A stretch of 64,000 bases of DNA from NIOZ-UU35 sp964344175 (GCA_964344175.1 CAYFMI010000006.1:10603-74602), one strand, 5' to 3'; shown: positions 50,357 through 59,371, numbered from the stretch's first letter. Numbers and translations are program-made. The notes: generated by a model not told the origin, from the sequence alone.

Positions 50357-51745
50357 TTATTTTCGGCGCACTTCCCCGCGATAAGCAGGTGCAATAATAC
50401 CAAAAATGGTACACATCCGCCGGTCTTCCATACGGCTGCGGATGCGCGGGTCGAGGTCATCGAGTGTATCGGCGGTTGTAATCACGGTCGGCAACCCGGC
50501 ATTATAGCGATAGTTAAACAATTGGTAGAGTTTTTCGCGCACCCACGGCGACATGGACTGCGTCCCCAAATCGTCCAGAATCAGCAAGGGCGTTGTGCGA
50601 ACATCTTCAAAGCGGCGGTCATAGCTAATGCTGCTCCCCGGTGTAAAGGTCGCCCGCAAATGGTCCATTAAATCGGGGACAACCACAAACAGCGGCGGGA
50701 ATCCCAGGCCGGCGCGATAATTGGCAATCGCCGCCGCCAGATGCGTCTTCCCGCTGCCATACGGCCCGGTGAAGACTAGCCAGCCTTGCGGGTCTTCGGC
50801 GTAGGCCTGGGCAGCCTGAAAAGCTCTTTCCAGGCGCTGGATTTCATCCTGCTGCAAGCCCTCGCCTTTGCGCAGACTAAAGCTACCAAATGTGCGCCCG
50901 CCCAACAGATTCAAAGATGAAAGTTCATGGTGGCCGGTGTCATCCGCCGGGCGGCGGTAGTCGGTTGCCATAATCATTACCCGCGTAACCAGTTCGGGGT
51001 CTTCGAGGCGCGAGCGGATGCGCCCTTCAATTTCCACCAGCGACAGGTTGGTTGTCACAACAGTGGGTAATTGGTTAATATAACGATAATTCAGAATTTG
51101 GAAGAGTTTTTCCTGCGCCCAGTCGGTCGCATTCTGCGTACCGAAATCATCCAGCACCAACAGGCGAATGCGGCGGATCTCTTCGAAACGCTGTTCGAAG
51201 GTGAAGTCGGCATCGTTGTAGGCAAAGCGCAGCGAATCGAGCAAATCGGGCACGGTGATGAACAATGTGGGGATGCCCATTTCTACAGCAAAATTAGCAA
51301 CAGCCGCCGCCAGGTGCGTTTTACCGCAGCCATAGCGCCCTTGCAGCAGCAGCCAGCCCTGATGCGTACGGGCGAATTGTTGGGCATGATTAAAAGCCCG
51401 CTCCAACGAATCGGCTTGTAAGGGGCCTAAGCCAATCCGACCGCGCGGCTCGAAGTTCTCAAAGTTGAGATGCCCCAACTGCTCCAAATTGCTCAGGGCA
51501 TACAATCGCTGGCGATGACCGCGATTAAGTTGCCCCTGACGGCACTGGCAATTTTGCAACTGCCCAAACTCAGGATGCCCTACCGGAAGATCGGCCCGCA
51601 AATACCCCGCCCCGCCGCAAATTTCGCAGTCGGGGTCACCGGCCATCCCGGCATCGGGCGGCGGCTCATTCGATGAGGTCGGCGTATTTGCCTTCGACAT
51701 ATCGTTTGCGGTCTTCTTCAGAATCTCGTCGATCTTCTCGCTCAT
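50357..51745 (-). CDS. DnaC/DnaI-type helicase loader with two tandem AAA+ domains
   Basis: 462 aa, about 1.5 times the usual loader. N-terminal zinc site Cys40, Cys43, Cys66, Cys68 (CEICGG...CQC), as in DnaI. Two complete AAA+ modules follow: Walker A GRYGCGKTH (136-144) with Walker B LLVLDDFGTQ (195-204), and GPYGSGKTH (327-335) with LLILDDLGTQ (387-396). Each also has the linker FNHAQQFA/FQAAQAYA and NYRY(I/N)...LPTV(V/I)TT; the two halves are clearly duplicates. Loaders put the replicative helicase on DNA. Overlaps dnaD by 80 bases; start ATG 51745 has AAGGA upstream. Confidence 0.88.
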   Translation of the reverse strand: MSEKIDEILKKTANDMSKANTPTSSNEPPPDAGMAGDPDCEICGGAGYLRADLPVGHPEFGQLQNCQCRQGQLNRGHRQRLYALSNLEQLGHLNFENFEPRGRIGLGPLQADSLERAFNHAQQFARTHQGWLLLQGRYGCGKTHLAAAVANFAVEMGIPTLFITVPDLLDSLRFAYNDADFTFEQRFEEIRRIRLLVLDDFGTQNATDWAQEKLFQILNYRYINQLPTVVTTNLSLVEIEGRIRSRLEDPELVTRVMIMATDYRRPADDTGHHELSSLNLLGGRTFGSFSLRKGEGLQQDEIQRLERAFQAAQAYAEDPQGWLVFTGPYGSGKTHLAAAIANYRAGLGFPPLFVVVPDLMDHLRATFTPGSSISYDRRFEDVRTTPLLILDDLGTQSMSPWVREKLYQLFNYRYNAGLPTVITTADTLDDLDPRIRSRMEDRRMCTIFGIIAPAYRGEVRRK

Positions 51746-52367
51746 AGCGTCCTTCTTTTTGCCAACGCTCTAAAACGGCTTCTACATAGCGCCAATTGCG
51801 GGCGTTGTTTTTCACGGCAATTTGAATGGCTTCTTCGATCCAAAAGAGCGGGTAGCTCTCATCGGCATCTTGTAGGGCTTCGGCAATCATCGGCGTCAAT
51901 GGGCCAATATTTTCCTCGTAAAGCCGGTAGATATTCGGCGGTGTGGGGCGCAATACGGGCGAGGCCGAGTCGCCTGGTTGAGGCCGCCACTCACCCTGCT
52001 GAATAGCCTGCACCGCGGCGCGGCCCTTAGGTGTATTGACAAAATAGAGTGGCGGATCGACTTCGCCGCGAGGATCATCTACCTTCAGGAGAGTCCCCCG
52101 CTTGACGGCGCGCCCCAGGGCCTCACTCAGGGCTGATTCGATGTCTTCAGGCTCGGCTGCCAGCCCGGAGGTAAAACGATCATCCGCCAAAAAGTCCGCC
52201 TCCCGCAAAAAGCGGAGATCACCTTCCATGTGCGCCAATTTCCACAGCGCGTACAGGGTCACCTTTAATTCGCCTAGATGATCAATTTGCGGCAACAACT
52301 CGCTGAACAATGGCTCTGGAATGCGGGTATACGCCACCCTACCGGGAGGAAATCCGTCAAACGACAT
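51666..52367 (-). CDS. DnaD-domain replication initiation protein
   Basis: 233 aa. N-terminal winged-helix-like region (about 15-120: FSELLPQIDHLGELKVTLYALWKLAHMEGDLRFL), then a DnaD/DnaB_2 domain at about 145-205 (NIYRLYEENIGPLTPMIAEALQDADESYPLFWIEEAIQIAVKNNARNWRYVEAVLERW) containing the YxxxIG and the NWRY-type signature. In Firmicutes DnaD and DnaB (loader) recruit DnaI and the helicase. Its ATG shares one base with the helicase stop (TGATG). The charged tail is Glu/Arg/Lys-rich. Confidence 0.9.
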   Translation of the reverse strand: MSFDGFPPGRVAYTRIPEPLFSELLPQIDHLGELKVTLYALWKLAHMEGDLRFLREADFLADDRFTSGLAAEPEDIESALSEALGRAVKRGTLLKVDDPRGEVDPPLYFVNTPKGRAAVQAIQQGEWRPQPGDSASPVLRPTPPNIYRLYEENIGPLTPMIAEALQDADESYPLFWIEEAIQIAVKNNARNWRYVEAVLERWQKEGRYEREDRRDSEEDRKRYVEGKYADLIE

Positions 52368-53746
52368 CAGGTCACCTGTTTCAGATCAATGGGGCGGGTA
52401 GCGGCGTTCTCGAATTTGGCTAAGTTCTTGCGGAAGATCAACTGCACGCTGCCCACAGGCCCGTTACGGTGTTTGGCAACAATCACCTCGGCCAGGTTCC
52501 GTTTGCCTTCGTCTTCTTCGTACATTTCGGGGCGGTAGATGAACATGACAATGTCGGCATCCTGCTCCAAAGAACCCGATTCGCGCAAGTCGGAAAGCAC
52601 CGGGCGCTTATCGGCGCGTTGCTCGACGGCGCGCGAAAGCTGGGCGGCGGCCAGCACCGGGACGTTCAACTCGCGGGCGAGAATTTTCAACTGCCGCGAA
52701 ATAAACGAGACTTCCTGAACGCGGTTTTCGGTGCGGGTATCGCCGGACATGAGCTGCAAATAATCCACAATCACCAGATCGAGGCGATATTCGAGATGCA
52801 GGCGGCGGCACTTGGTGCGCAACTGCAAGGGCGTGATCCCAGGGGTGTCATCAAGGAAAATTTGCGTGCCGCTGAGGACTTCAATAGCATGGGTGAAGGT
52901 CGGCCATTCGTCTTCGGCCAATTTGCCCGTGCGCAGGCGCTGCGAATCGATGGCTGTTTCTTGCGCCAGCAAACGTTGTACCAGTTGTTCATTCGCCATT
53001 TCCAGCGAAAAGATAGCAACATGTTTTTTGTGCGTCAGAGCGGCGTTCTTGGCAATGGATAGGGCGAAACCGGTTTTACCCATACCGGGGCGCCCGGCCA
53101 CAATTAACAGGTCGGAGGGTTGCAGGCCGCCCAGCAGATTATCGAGGTCTATAAACCCGGTGGGCACGCCGCGTATTTCTTCGTCGCGCGCTGCCAATTC
53201 GCCAATATGATCGTAGTATTTACTGAGCGTCAGCCGGATCGGTTCTAGATCACGGGTCAACCGCCGTTCGCTGACGCCAAAGACCGCTTTCTCGGCATCC
53301 CCCATAACGGCGTCCAGGCCGGTTTCTTCATTATAGGCCAGCTTGGCAATCTTATTGGCGGCATCCAGCATGCGGCGGCGCACGGCGGTTTCTTCGACAA
53401 TGCGGCCATAAGCCATAGCGTGGAGCGAAGAGGGCACGCTGTTGATGAGGGCAGTAATGTAGGCCGCACCGCCGATCTCTAGCAATCGCCCTTGTTGATC
53501 TAACTCTTCGATAACGGTTAACGAATCCAGCGGTGAGCGCTTTTGTTGCAAATGCGCTAAGGCTTCCCAAATCCAGCGATGACGGTGAATGTAAAAATCA
53601 TCCGCTTGCAGAAATTCGGCAACATCGTAGTAGGCATCGGGGTTGATGAGCACCGAGCCAATGACAGCTTCTTCGGCTTCACGACTGTGCGGGACAACCT
53701 GGGGGCCTGCGGTGGGTTCGTTCTCAAAATTGGGTTGATTGCTCAT
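52367..53746 (-). CDS. dnaB: Replicative DNA helicase DnaB
   Basis: 459 aa from ATG 53746. N-terminal DnaB domain (SREAEEAVIGSVLINPDAYYDVAEFLQADDFYIHRHRWIWEALAHL), linker helix, and RecA-like motor: Walker A VAGRPGMGKTGFALS, ALFSLEM-type motif (VAIFSLEMANEQLVQRLL), Walker B LDLVIVDYLQLM, DNA loop QLSRAVEQRADKRPVLSDLRESGSLEQDADIVMFIYR. It unwinds the replication fork as a hexamer. No clear ribosome site. First of dnaB-dnaD-loader; a terminator separates it from bfn upstream. Confidence 0.97.
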   Translation of the reverse strand: MSNQPNFENEPTAGPQVVPHSREAEEAVIGSVLINPDAYYDVAEFLQADDFYIHRHRWIWEALAHLQQKRSPLDSLTVIEELDQQGRLLEIGGAAYITALINSVPSSLHAMAYGRIVEETAVRRRMLDAANKIAKLAYNEETGLDAVMGDAEKAVFGVSERRLTRDLEPIRLTLSKYYDHIGELAARDEEIRGVPTGFIDLDNLLGGLQPSDLLIVAGRPGMGKTGFALSIAKNAALTHKKHVAIFSLEMANEQLVQRLLAQETAIDSQRLRTGKLAEDEWPTFTHAIEVLSGTQIFLDDTPGITPLQLRTKCRRLHLEYRLDLVIVDYLQLMSGDTRTENRVQEVSFISRQLKILARELNVPVLAAAQLSRAVEQRADKRPVLSDLRESGSLEQDADIVMFIYRPEMYEEDEGKRNLAEVIVAKHRNGPVGSVQLIFRKNLAKFENAATRPIDLKQVT

Positions 53747-53772
53747 GAATCGTTTTTTTTGTGTTGAGGTGA

Positions 53773-53828
53773 CAAAAAGGAGTGTGCTTGGGGGCGAGCG
53801 CAATTGCCCTCACGCACACCCCTTTTTG
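53773..53828 (-). terminator. Intrinsic terminator between bfn and dnaB
   Basis: CAAAAAGGAGTGTGC (53773-53787) pairs with GCACACCCC-TTTTTG (53814-53828) with one mismatch; U-rich on the leftward strand. 31 bases after the nuclease gene. Confidence 0.75.
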
Positions 53829-53858
53829 CCATTTTGATTCATCGAAACGGGAAACCCG

Positions 53859-54401
53859 TTAATCGTTGCCCTCTTCAGCGGGGGCATCATCATCTAACTG
53901 TTCTAGAAAGTCTTCGAATATCGAGAGACGCTCATCTGGCTTGGCGGGCGGTGCTTTGGTATCTATATCGTCGTCGATGGCGACTTCATCATCTTCGGGG
54001 ACAATGCCGGCGCTGTCCATTACTTCGCGCGAAACATAAATTGGCACTCCCGTTCGAACGGCCAGGTTCATGGCATCGGAGGGGCGCGAGTCGATATTTA
54101 GCGATTTTCCATTAACTTTCAAAACGACATTGCCATAGAAGGTTTCATCGCGCAGAGCAACAACTTCTACGCGGGTAATTTCAGCATTCAGTGACTTGAT
54201 CACATCATTGAAGAGATCATAGGTCAACGGGCGCGCCATTTCCACATCCTGAAGGGCAACGGTAAGATGTTCGGCTTCGTAGACACCAATCCAAATCGCC
54301 AGATAACGTTCTTCATCCACTTCGCGCAAAATGACAATACGCTGCTGATTTAACAGGCTCACGCGAATACTATCGATGACAACTTCAACCATTTCGGACA
54401 T
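53859..54401 (-). CDS. Bifunctional nuclease family protein (DUF151)
   Basis: 180 aa from ATG 54401 (GGAGG 6 bases upstream). The BFN domain occupies about 1-135: VEVVIDSIRVSLLNQQRIVILREVDEERYLAIWIGVYEAEHLTVALQ, MARPLTYDLFNDVIKSL, VEVVALRDETFYGNVVLKVNGKSLNIDSRPSDAMNLAVRTGVPIYVS. The signature SRPSDAMNLAVR is diagnostic. The C-terminal tail is highly acidic. Plant BFN1-like members cut RNA and DNA; bacterial roles are unclear. Monocistronic by the flanking terminator. Confidence 0.92.
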   Translation of the reverse strand: MSEMVEVVIDSIRVSLLNQQRIVILREVDEERYLAIWIGVYEAEHLTVALQDVEMARPLTYDLFNDVIKSLNAEITRVEVVALRDETFYGNVVLKVNGKSLNIDSRPSDAMNLAVRTGVPIYVSREVMDSAGIVPEDDEVAIDDDIDTKAPPAKPDERLSIFEDFLEQLDDDAPAEEGND

Positions 54402-54585
54402 GAAGTCCTCCACAAAATTATTTTCTTGGCTTCGAAATTTTTGAGCAAAAAACAAGCATACGCAGATTACAGTCCTTGCGCACACTTGCTTTTTAGAGAT
54501 TCCACTGCGAAGGCAAATGCATCACAGCTGCCGAAATTATTCTATCACGGGGAGTATCTGGATGCAACTTCACATCAGACGACAC

Positions 54586-54720
54586 GCAGGGCTTTCTTAA
54601 AGTCAAAACAGAAAACTCATTTAACCGCAGAGAGTGCGCGAAGAACGCAGAGAAAAACCTAGCAAACCCCGCGCACTCTGCGGTAAATCCCTGCCCTGGC
54701 GTGACTTTAGGAAAACTGTG
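54586..54720 (+). mobile_element. R2 MITE-like element, copy A, with 9-bp flanking repeats
   Basis: 135 bp. Inverted ends TTTCTTAAAGTCA (54593-54605) and TGACTTTAGGAAA (54702-54714), inner ACCGCAGAG.../CTCTGCGGT pairing, flanked by exact AGACGACAC repeats (54577-54585 and 54721-54729). Its right end overlaps the last codons and stop of the biotin carrier gene. It fills most of the 305-base gap before bfn; the rest holds nothing recognisable. Confidence 0.75.
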
Positions 54721-55216
54721 AGACGACACTCAGCAATGTCTGACGACGCTCAACACTATCGCCAATTTCAACCCGAATGCGCGCGACCGTGCCATCACGG
54801 GGAGCTTTGAGTTCGTTCTGCATTTTCATCGACTCTAAAATCAACAGCACATCCCCCTCTTCGACTGCTTGCCCATCTTCCACAGGCACATCCACCACCA
54901 GCCCAGGCATTGGCGCCTTAAGATAGAATTCGCCGCTCTGGGCGGGCCCGCTGCCAAAGGCCGCTCGCAGACGCTGCTCGCGCTCATCGACCACCGTTGC
55001 CGGATACAACGTGCCCCGCAAGAGTACTTCCCAATCCCCATCGTCCGCGTAAACGTAAGCTTCGTAGGATTTTCCATCTACCAGCAGGGAAAACACCGGC
55101 TGCCCACTAACCGACTCAAAATTCACTGTATAGGCCACGCCATCCACGATGACATGACGCTCATCCAGAATTTCTACGGTAAATTCACGCTCATCAACGG
55201 TTGTAATATATTTCAT
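54707..55216 (-). CDS. Biotin carboxyl carrier protein of an acyl-CoA carboxylase
   Basis: 169 aa from ATG 55216 (GAGGTG 6 bases upstream). The N-terminal 85 residues resemble the BT/linker region of propionyl-CoA carboxylase alpha (FTVEILDERHVIVDGVAYTVNFE). The biotinyl domain is at 95-165: KAPMPGLVVDVPVEDGQAVEEGDVLLILESMKMQNELKAPRDGTVARIRV, with biotinylated Lys in ESMKM. The last three codons and the stop lie inside R2 copy A, so the original C-terminus was altered by a few residues, beyond the essential fold. Follows the biotin carboxylase gene by 13 bases. Confidence 0.93.
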   Translation of the reverse strand: MKYITTVDEREFTVEILDERHVIVDGVAYTVNFESVSGQPVFSLLVDGKSYEAYVYADDGDWEVLLRGTLYPATVVDEREQRLRAAFGSGPAQSGEFYLKAPMPGLVVDVPVEDGQAVEEGDVLLILESMKMQNELKAPRDGTVARIRVEIGDSVERRQTLLSVVSQFS

Positions 55217-55229
55217 CGCTGCACCTCTT

Positions 55230-56744
55230 TTAACGGTGGAGGCGCTCCCAGCGCCCGACCCATTTCCAGTTACTTGTGTCACGCTCATTGCGTTGAATAA
55301 CGTGTGTCGAGCGTTCGGTGTTCTCGTGCGCAACCAGCGTTGCGAAAATGGCCGCAATTTCAGGAATAAGGTCACGCGCCTGCCCGGAGGTTTCGATATC
55401 GAATCGCTTTTCGACAAACTGCGTATCAAATTGGCCGGCCATGAAACGGTGCGAATCCATCAGTTTTTGATGGAAGGGGATATTGGTGCGCACGCCGACA
55501 ATTTTGTATTCTTCGAGGGCGCGGCGCATACGTAAGATAGCTTCGGCGCGTGTGGTACCGTAGACAATCAACTTCGAGAGCAATGAGTCGTAATAAGGCG
55601 AAATTTCGAACCCGGGATATACGCCCGTATCCACGCGCACGCCGGGGCCGGTGGGCAACAGTGAGTGCGCGATGCGCCCGGTGGAGGGCATAAAGTTATT
55701 ATAGGGATCTTCGGCATTGACACGGCATTCAATGGCCCAACCATTCATACGAATATCTTCTTGGGTATACCCCAGCGGGCGTCCGCGGGCAATGCGGATC
55801 TGCTCTTTGACAATGTCTACACCGGTGACCGCTTCGGTAATAGGATGCTCTACTTGCAAACGGGTGTTCATTTCCAGGAAATAAAAGTTCTTGTCGCGGT
55901 CAACCAAAAATTCAATTGTCCCGGCGTTTACATATTCCACCGCCTGCGCAGCCCGCACGGCCACCGCCCCCATACGTTGGCGCAGTTCTTCATCGTCACC
56001 GATGAAAGGAGATGGCGATTCTTCGAGCAGCTTTTGATGGCGGCGCTGCAAGGAGCATTCGCGCTCCCCCAAGTGGATGACGTTGCCCTGCGTGTCGGCC
56101 AAGATCTGAATTTCGATGTGGCGCGCCCCTTCAACGAGTTTCTCCAAATAAACGTTACCATCCCCAAAGGCGGCTTCCGCCTCTCTGCGGGCAGAGGTCA
56201 GCAGTACGGGCATTTCATCGATATGCTGGACTTCGCGCATCCCCTTGCCGCCGCCGCCAGCCGTAGCTTTGATGAGCAGCGGAAAACCGATTTCGGGCGC
56301 CAAACGGAGCAACTCTTCATCGCTTAGTGAGCCTTCTCCTTCTGTGCCGGGCACTACCGGAACCCCTGCCGCGGACACCGTCGCCCTGGCGACGCCTTTG
56401 TCGCCCATGGCGGCAATTGCCGAGGGTTTGGGGCCAATGAAAGCCAAACCTTCATCGAGCACGGCCTGGGCAAAGTCGGCACGCTCAGCCAGAAAACCAT
56501 ACCCGGGGTGAATGGCGCCCGCGCCGCTTTTTTTGGCGATTTCGATAATTTTTTCTCCTCGTAAATAGGACTGGCGCGAGGGGGCCGGGCCAAGTAGATA
56601 GGCCTCGTCGGCAACACGGACATGTAATGCCTGACGGTCGGCTTCCGAATAGACAGCGACTGTCTCTAAACCTAACTCGCGACAGGCCCGCAATATGCGG
56701 ACGGCGATTTCACCGCGGTTGGCAATGAGTACTTTGTTGAACAT
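55230..56744 (-). CDS. accC: Biotin carboxylase subunit of an acyl-CoA carboxylase
   Basis: 504 aa. ATP-grasp biotin carboxylase: FNKVLIANRGEIAVRILRACRELG, GSLSDEE... ATP loop LLIKATAGGGGKGMREV, metal/ATP site HIEIQILADTQGNVIHLGERECSLQRRHQKLLEESPSP, catalytic FLEMNTRLQVEHPITEAVTGVDIV, and GWAIECRVNAEDPYNNFMPSTGRI. The form is of the PccA/AccA3 type, but split from the carrier domain. CGGAGG precedes the ATG. It carboxylates biotin on the carrier; with the carboxyltransferase at 57725 it makes malonyl- or methylmalonyl-CoA. Confidence 0.95.
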   Translation of the reverse strand: MFNKVLIANRGEIAVRILRACRELGLETVAVYSEADRQALHVRVADEAYLLGPAPSRQSYLRGEKIIEIAKKSGAGAIHPGYGFLAERADFAQAVLDEGLAFIGPKPSAIAAMGDKGVARATVSAAGVPVVPGTEGEGSLSDEELLRLAPEIGFPLLIKATAGGGGKGMREVQHIDEMPVLLTSARREAEAAFGDGNVYLEKLVEGARHIEIQILADTQGNVIHLGERECSLQRRHQKLLEESPSPFIGDDEELRQRMGAVAVRAAQAVEYVNAGTIEFLVDRDKNFYFLEMNTRLQVEHPITEAVTGVDIVKEQIRIARGRPLGYTQEDIRMNGWAIECRVNAEDPYNNFMPSTGRIAHSLLPTGPGVRVDTGVYPGFEISPYYDSLLSKLIVYGTTRAEAILRMRRALEEYKIVGVRTNIPFHQKLMDSHRFMAGQFDTQFVEKRFDIETSGQARDLIPEIAAIFATLVAHENTERSTHVIQRNERDTSNWKWVGRWERLHR

Positions 56745-56786
56745 AGAACCTCCGAAAGCGTAAAACGCGATGCGTAAGGCATCTTC

Positions 56787-57533
56787 TTATATTTTACGTT
56801 TTAGAAACTCAATTACCTTCTTATTAAACGCTGGCGCATTTTCCTGTGGCAGCATGTGCCTGGCGCCTTCCACCAACCAAAGTTCAGCATCGGGGATGCT
56901 TTCGGCAATATCAATGGCATGCTGCGGGGTGGCATGTTCATCTTCTTGGCCCTGAACAATTAGAGCTGGACAAGTAATTTGCGCCAAAATCGGGCGCATA
57001 TCCCAGCTCAACGCGGCGGGCGTATGCCAGCCATTGAACCAATTCCAAAAAACAGTTTCATATTTCTCGCCGTGTGCGCCGCGCATACCCAAGCGGAAGC
57101 GTTGATCCCCCTCGAAACGCTGACGAATGCCCAGAATGCCCGGCTCCATTTTCGTCTCTAGATATATATGTGCAGCGACCGTCACCAGGGCAGTTACCAT
57201 CTCAGGGTGTTTCTCGGCAAAGTACAGCGCCAGGGTTCCGCCATCGCTATGACCAATCAACGTTACAAGTTGCAGGTCGAAGGTTGAAAGGAGAGCCTGC
57301 AAGTCGTCCAGGTCATCCTTGAATTCAGGCACATCCAGTTGGGGGCGCGAATCGGAGCGCCCATAACCCCAGCGGTCGTACACAATCACCCGGTATCCGG
57401 TTTCGACAAAGGCTGGCACTTGTCTACGCCACGCCGGTGTGGACCCCAGGCCGTGATGCAGGAAAACGACCGGATGTCCATCTTCAGGACCATACGTTTC
57501 AACGTGTAGATGACGGTTATTGATTTTCATCAT
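56787..57533 (-). CDS. Alpha/beta hydrolase
   Basis: 248 aa from the first of two adjacent ATGs (57533); another ATG at 57551 is possible, none with a clear ribosome site. Oxyanion-hole segment VVFLHHGLGSTPAWRRQ, nucleophile elbow LIGHSDGGTLALYFA, acid LIVQGQEDEHATPQHA and catalytic His in LVEGARHMLPQENAP. A small esterase/lipase-type enzyme; perhaps a thioesterase given its place between the two carboxylase gene groups, which is only inference from position. Confidence 0.85.
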   Translation of the reverse strand: MMKINNRHLHVETYGPEDGHPVVFLHHGLGSTPAWRRQVPAFVETGYRVIVYDRWGYGRSDSRPQLDVPEFKDDLDDLQALLSTFDLQLVTLIGHSDGGTLALYFAEKHPEMVTALVTVAAHIYLETKMEPGILGIRQRFEGDQRFRLGMRGAHGEKYETVFWNWFNGWHTPAALSWDMRPILAQITCPALIVQGQEDEHATPQHAIDIAESIPDAELWLVEGARHMLPQENAPAFNKKVIEFLKRKI

Positions 57534-57592
57534 TAAGTCAGATAGTCTCATGGTCTCATAGTCTGATTGCCGGGAAGACGGGCTATTAAACT

Positions 57593-57705
57593 TAGGAGTT
57601 ACGCACTTGCGAGAGGAAAGTCCGAAAAATAGGGGTGTGAGGGGTGCGGAGTGCCCCACACACCCCTATTTTTCGGTAAATTTTCAACGAACTGCGTACA
57701 TCCTA
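57593..57705 (-). mobile_element. R1 MITE-like element, copy k (intact, with target duplication)
   Basis: 113 bp, TAGGAGTTACGCA to TGCGTACATCCTA, hairpin GAAAAATAGGGGTGTG / CACACCCCTATTTTTC, flanked by exact AAACT repeats (57588-57592, 57706-57710). It separates the hydrolase from the carboxyltransferase gene. Confidence 0.87.
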
Positions 57706-57724
57706 AAACTATCAGATGAATTGC

Positions 57725-59275
57725 CTACAACGGAATACAGCCATGTTTCTTTGGCGGATTAGTGTCGCGCTTGTTGGACAACATTTCCAGGGCGTTGATC
57801 AGCCGCGGACGGGTATCGCGCGGTTCAATGACATCATCAATATAGCCACGCGAGGCCGCCACGTAAGGATTGGCAAATTTCTCACGGTAGTCGGCGACCA
57901 GTTCGATTTTGCGGGATTCTGGGTCTTTGGCTTCGGCCAATTCTTTGCGGAAGACAATTTCTACCGCGCCATCCGGCCCCATGACGGCCAACTCGGCGCT
58001 GGGCCAGGCCAGGTTGACATCGCCGCGAATGTGTTTGCTGCTCATCACGTCGTAGGCTCCACCATAGGCTTTACGGGTGATCACCGTCAGCTTGGGGACA
58101 GTCGCCTCACAATAGGCGTAGAGCAACTTGGCCCCAGAGCGGATGATCCCGCTGTGTTCTTGATCGGTCCCCGGCAAAAATCCGGGCACATCCACAAACG
58201 TTAGAATCGGAATGTTAAAAGAATCGCAGAAACGCACAAAACGAGCCGCCTTTTCAGACGAATCGATATCCAAAACCCCGGCCAGATGCGCCGGTTGGTT
58301 GGCAACAATCCCAATGCTGTGCCCACCCAAACGCGAAAAACCGATAACAATGTTTTGGGCATAGGCGGCATGAATTTCGAAAAACTCGCCGTTATCCACG
58401 ATCATGGTGATGACATCCTTGATATCATAGGGCTTGCTGGGATCATCGGGGATGATGTTATCGAGGGCTTCTTCACGGCGCAGGGGATCATCGCTCGTGG
58501 GGATGAAGGGGGCATCTTCCATATTGTTTTGGGGAATATAGCTGAGTAATTTTTGCACCAGATAGAGGGCATCGGCCTCGCTATCGGCGGCCACATGGCA
58601 GACGCCCGAAGTTTCTGCATGCACATCGGCGCCGCCCAATTCTTCAAAGGTGACTTCTTCGTGAGTAACCGTCTTGACCACATTTGGCCCGGTGATGAAC
58701 ATGTAGGAAGAGCCGCGTACCATGAAGATGAAGTCAGTCAGTGCCGGCGAGTAGACGGCCCCGCCCGCGCACGGCCCCATAATCACACTAATCTGCGGCA
58801 CAACGCCCGAGGCCAGGGTGTTGCGCAAAAAGATATCGGCATAGCCTCCCAGGGAGACGACTCCCTCTTGAATACGCGCCCCACCTGAATCGTTCAGGCC
58901 GACCACCGGCGCGCCGTTCTTCATCGCCATATCCATAATTTTGACGATCTTCTCGGCATGCACTTCGCCCAAACTCCCGCCAAAGACGGTGAAATCCTGA
59001 GCAAAGACATACACCAAACGATCATTGACGGTTCCCCAGCCGGTAACGACACTATCGCTGAGGAATTTGCGTTCATCCAGGCCAAAATCGCTGGTGCGGT
59101 GAGTGACGAAAGCATCGACTTCGCGAAAGGAGCCTTTATCTAAAAAAAGATCAATACGCTCGCGGGCGGTCAGACGCCCTTTTTGGTGCTGCTGCTCGAT
59201 GCGCGCTTCCCCGCCCCCCAGGCGCGCCTCGGCCTTCAACTCACGTAAGCGTTGTATTTTTGGATTATCAGACAT
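57725..59275 (-). CDS. pccB: Acyl-CoA carboxylase carboxyltransferase (propionyl-CoA carboxylase beta type)
   Basis: 516 aa from ATG 59275 (GGGAG 7 bases upstream). Both crotonase-like halves are present: QQHQKGRLTARERIDLFLDKGSFREVDAFVTHR, FTVFGGSLGEVHAEKIVKIMDMAMKNGAPVVGLNDSGGARIQEGVVSLGGYADIF, then PILTFVDVPGFLPGTDQEHSGIIRSGAKLLYAYCEATVPKLTVITRKAYGGAYDVM. The Asp in LNDSGGARIQEG / FVDVPGF region matches propionyl-CoA carboxylase. Acceptor could be propionyl- or acetyl-CoA. Biotin carboxylase and carrier genes lie downstream on the same strand. Confidence 0.94.
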   Translation of the reverse strand: MSDNPKIQRLRELKAEARLGGGEARIEQQHQKGRLTARERIDLFLDKGSFREVDAFVTHRTSDFGLDERKFLSDSVVTGWGTVNDRLVYVFAQDFTVFGGSLGEVHAEKIVKIMDMAMKNGAPVVGLNDSGGARIQEGVVSLGGYADIFLRNTLASGVVPQISVIMGPCAGGAVYSPALTDFIFMVRGSSYMFITGPNVVKTVTHEEVTFEELGGADVHAETSGVCHVAADSEADALYLVQKLLSYIPQNNMEDAPFIPTSDDPLRREEALDNIIPDDPSKPYDIKDVITMIVDNGEFFEIHAAYAQNIVIGFSRLGGHSIGIVANQPAHLAGVLDIDSSEKAARFVRFCDSFNIPILTFVDVPGFLPGTDQEHSGIIRSGAKLLYAYCEATVPKLTVITRKAYGGAYDVMSSKHIRGDVNLAWPSAELAVMGPDGAVEIVFRKELAEAKDPESRKIELVADYREKFANPYVAASRGYIDDVIEPRDTRPRLINALEMLSNKRDTNPPKKHGCIPL

Positions 59276-59331
59276 ACTGTTTCTCCCATTAAGAAGAAAA
59301 TGGTTGCACGGGCTGGCGCACCCGTACAGCT

Positions 59332-59371
59332 TTATTTCCGGATAAATTTTCAACGAACCGTTTTAATCGCT
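59332..59371 (-). mobile_element. R1 remnant, copy m (worn)
   Basis: GATAAATTTTCAACGAACCGTTTTAATCGCTAA resembles the R1 right end with many changes. Weak. Confidence 0.3.

Noticed and set aside
55665..56327. 220-codon open frame on the plus strand
   Set aside because: Antisense to the biotin carboxylase gene; a codon-bias shadow.
7045..57705. R1 copies as a CRISPR array or as ordinary terminators
   Set aside because: Copies are dispersed, not evenly spaced, and carry terminal inverted repeats with target duplications.
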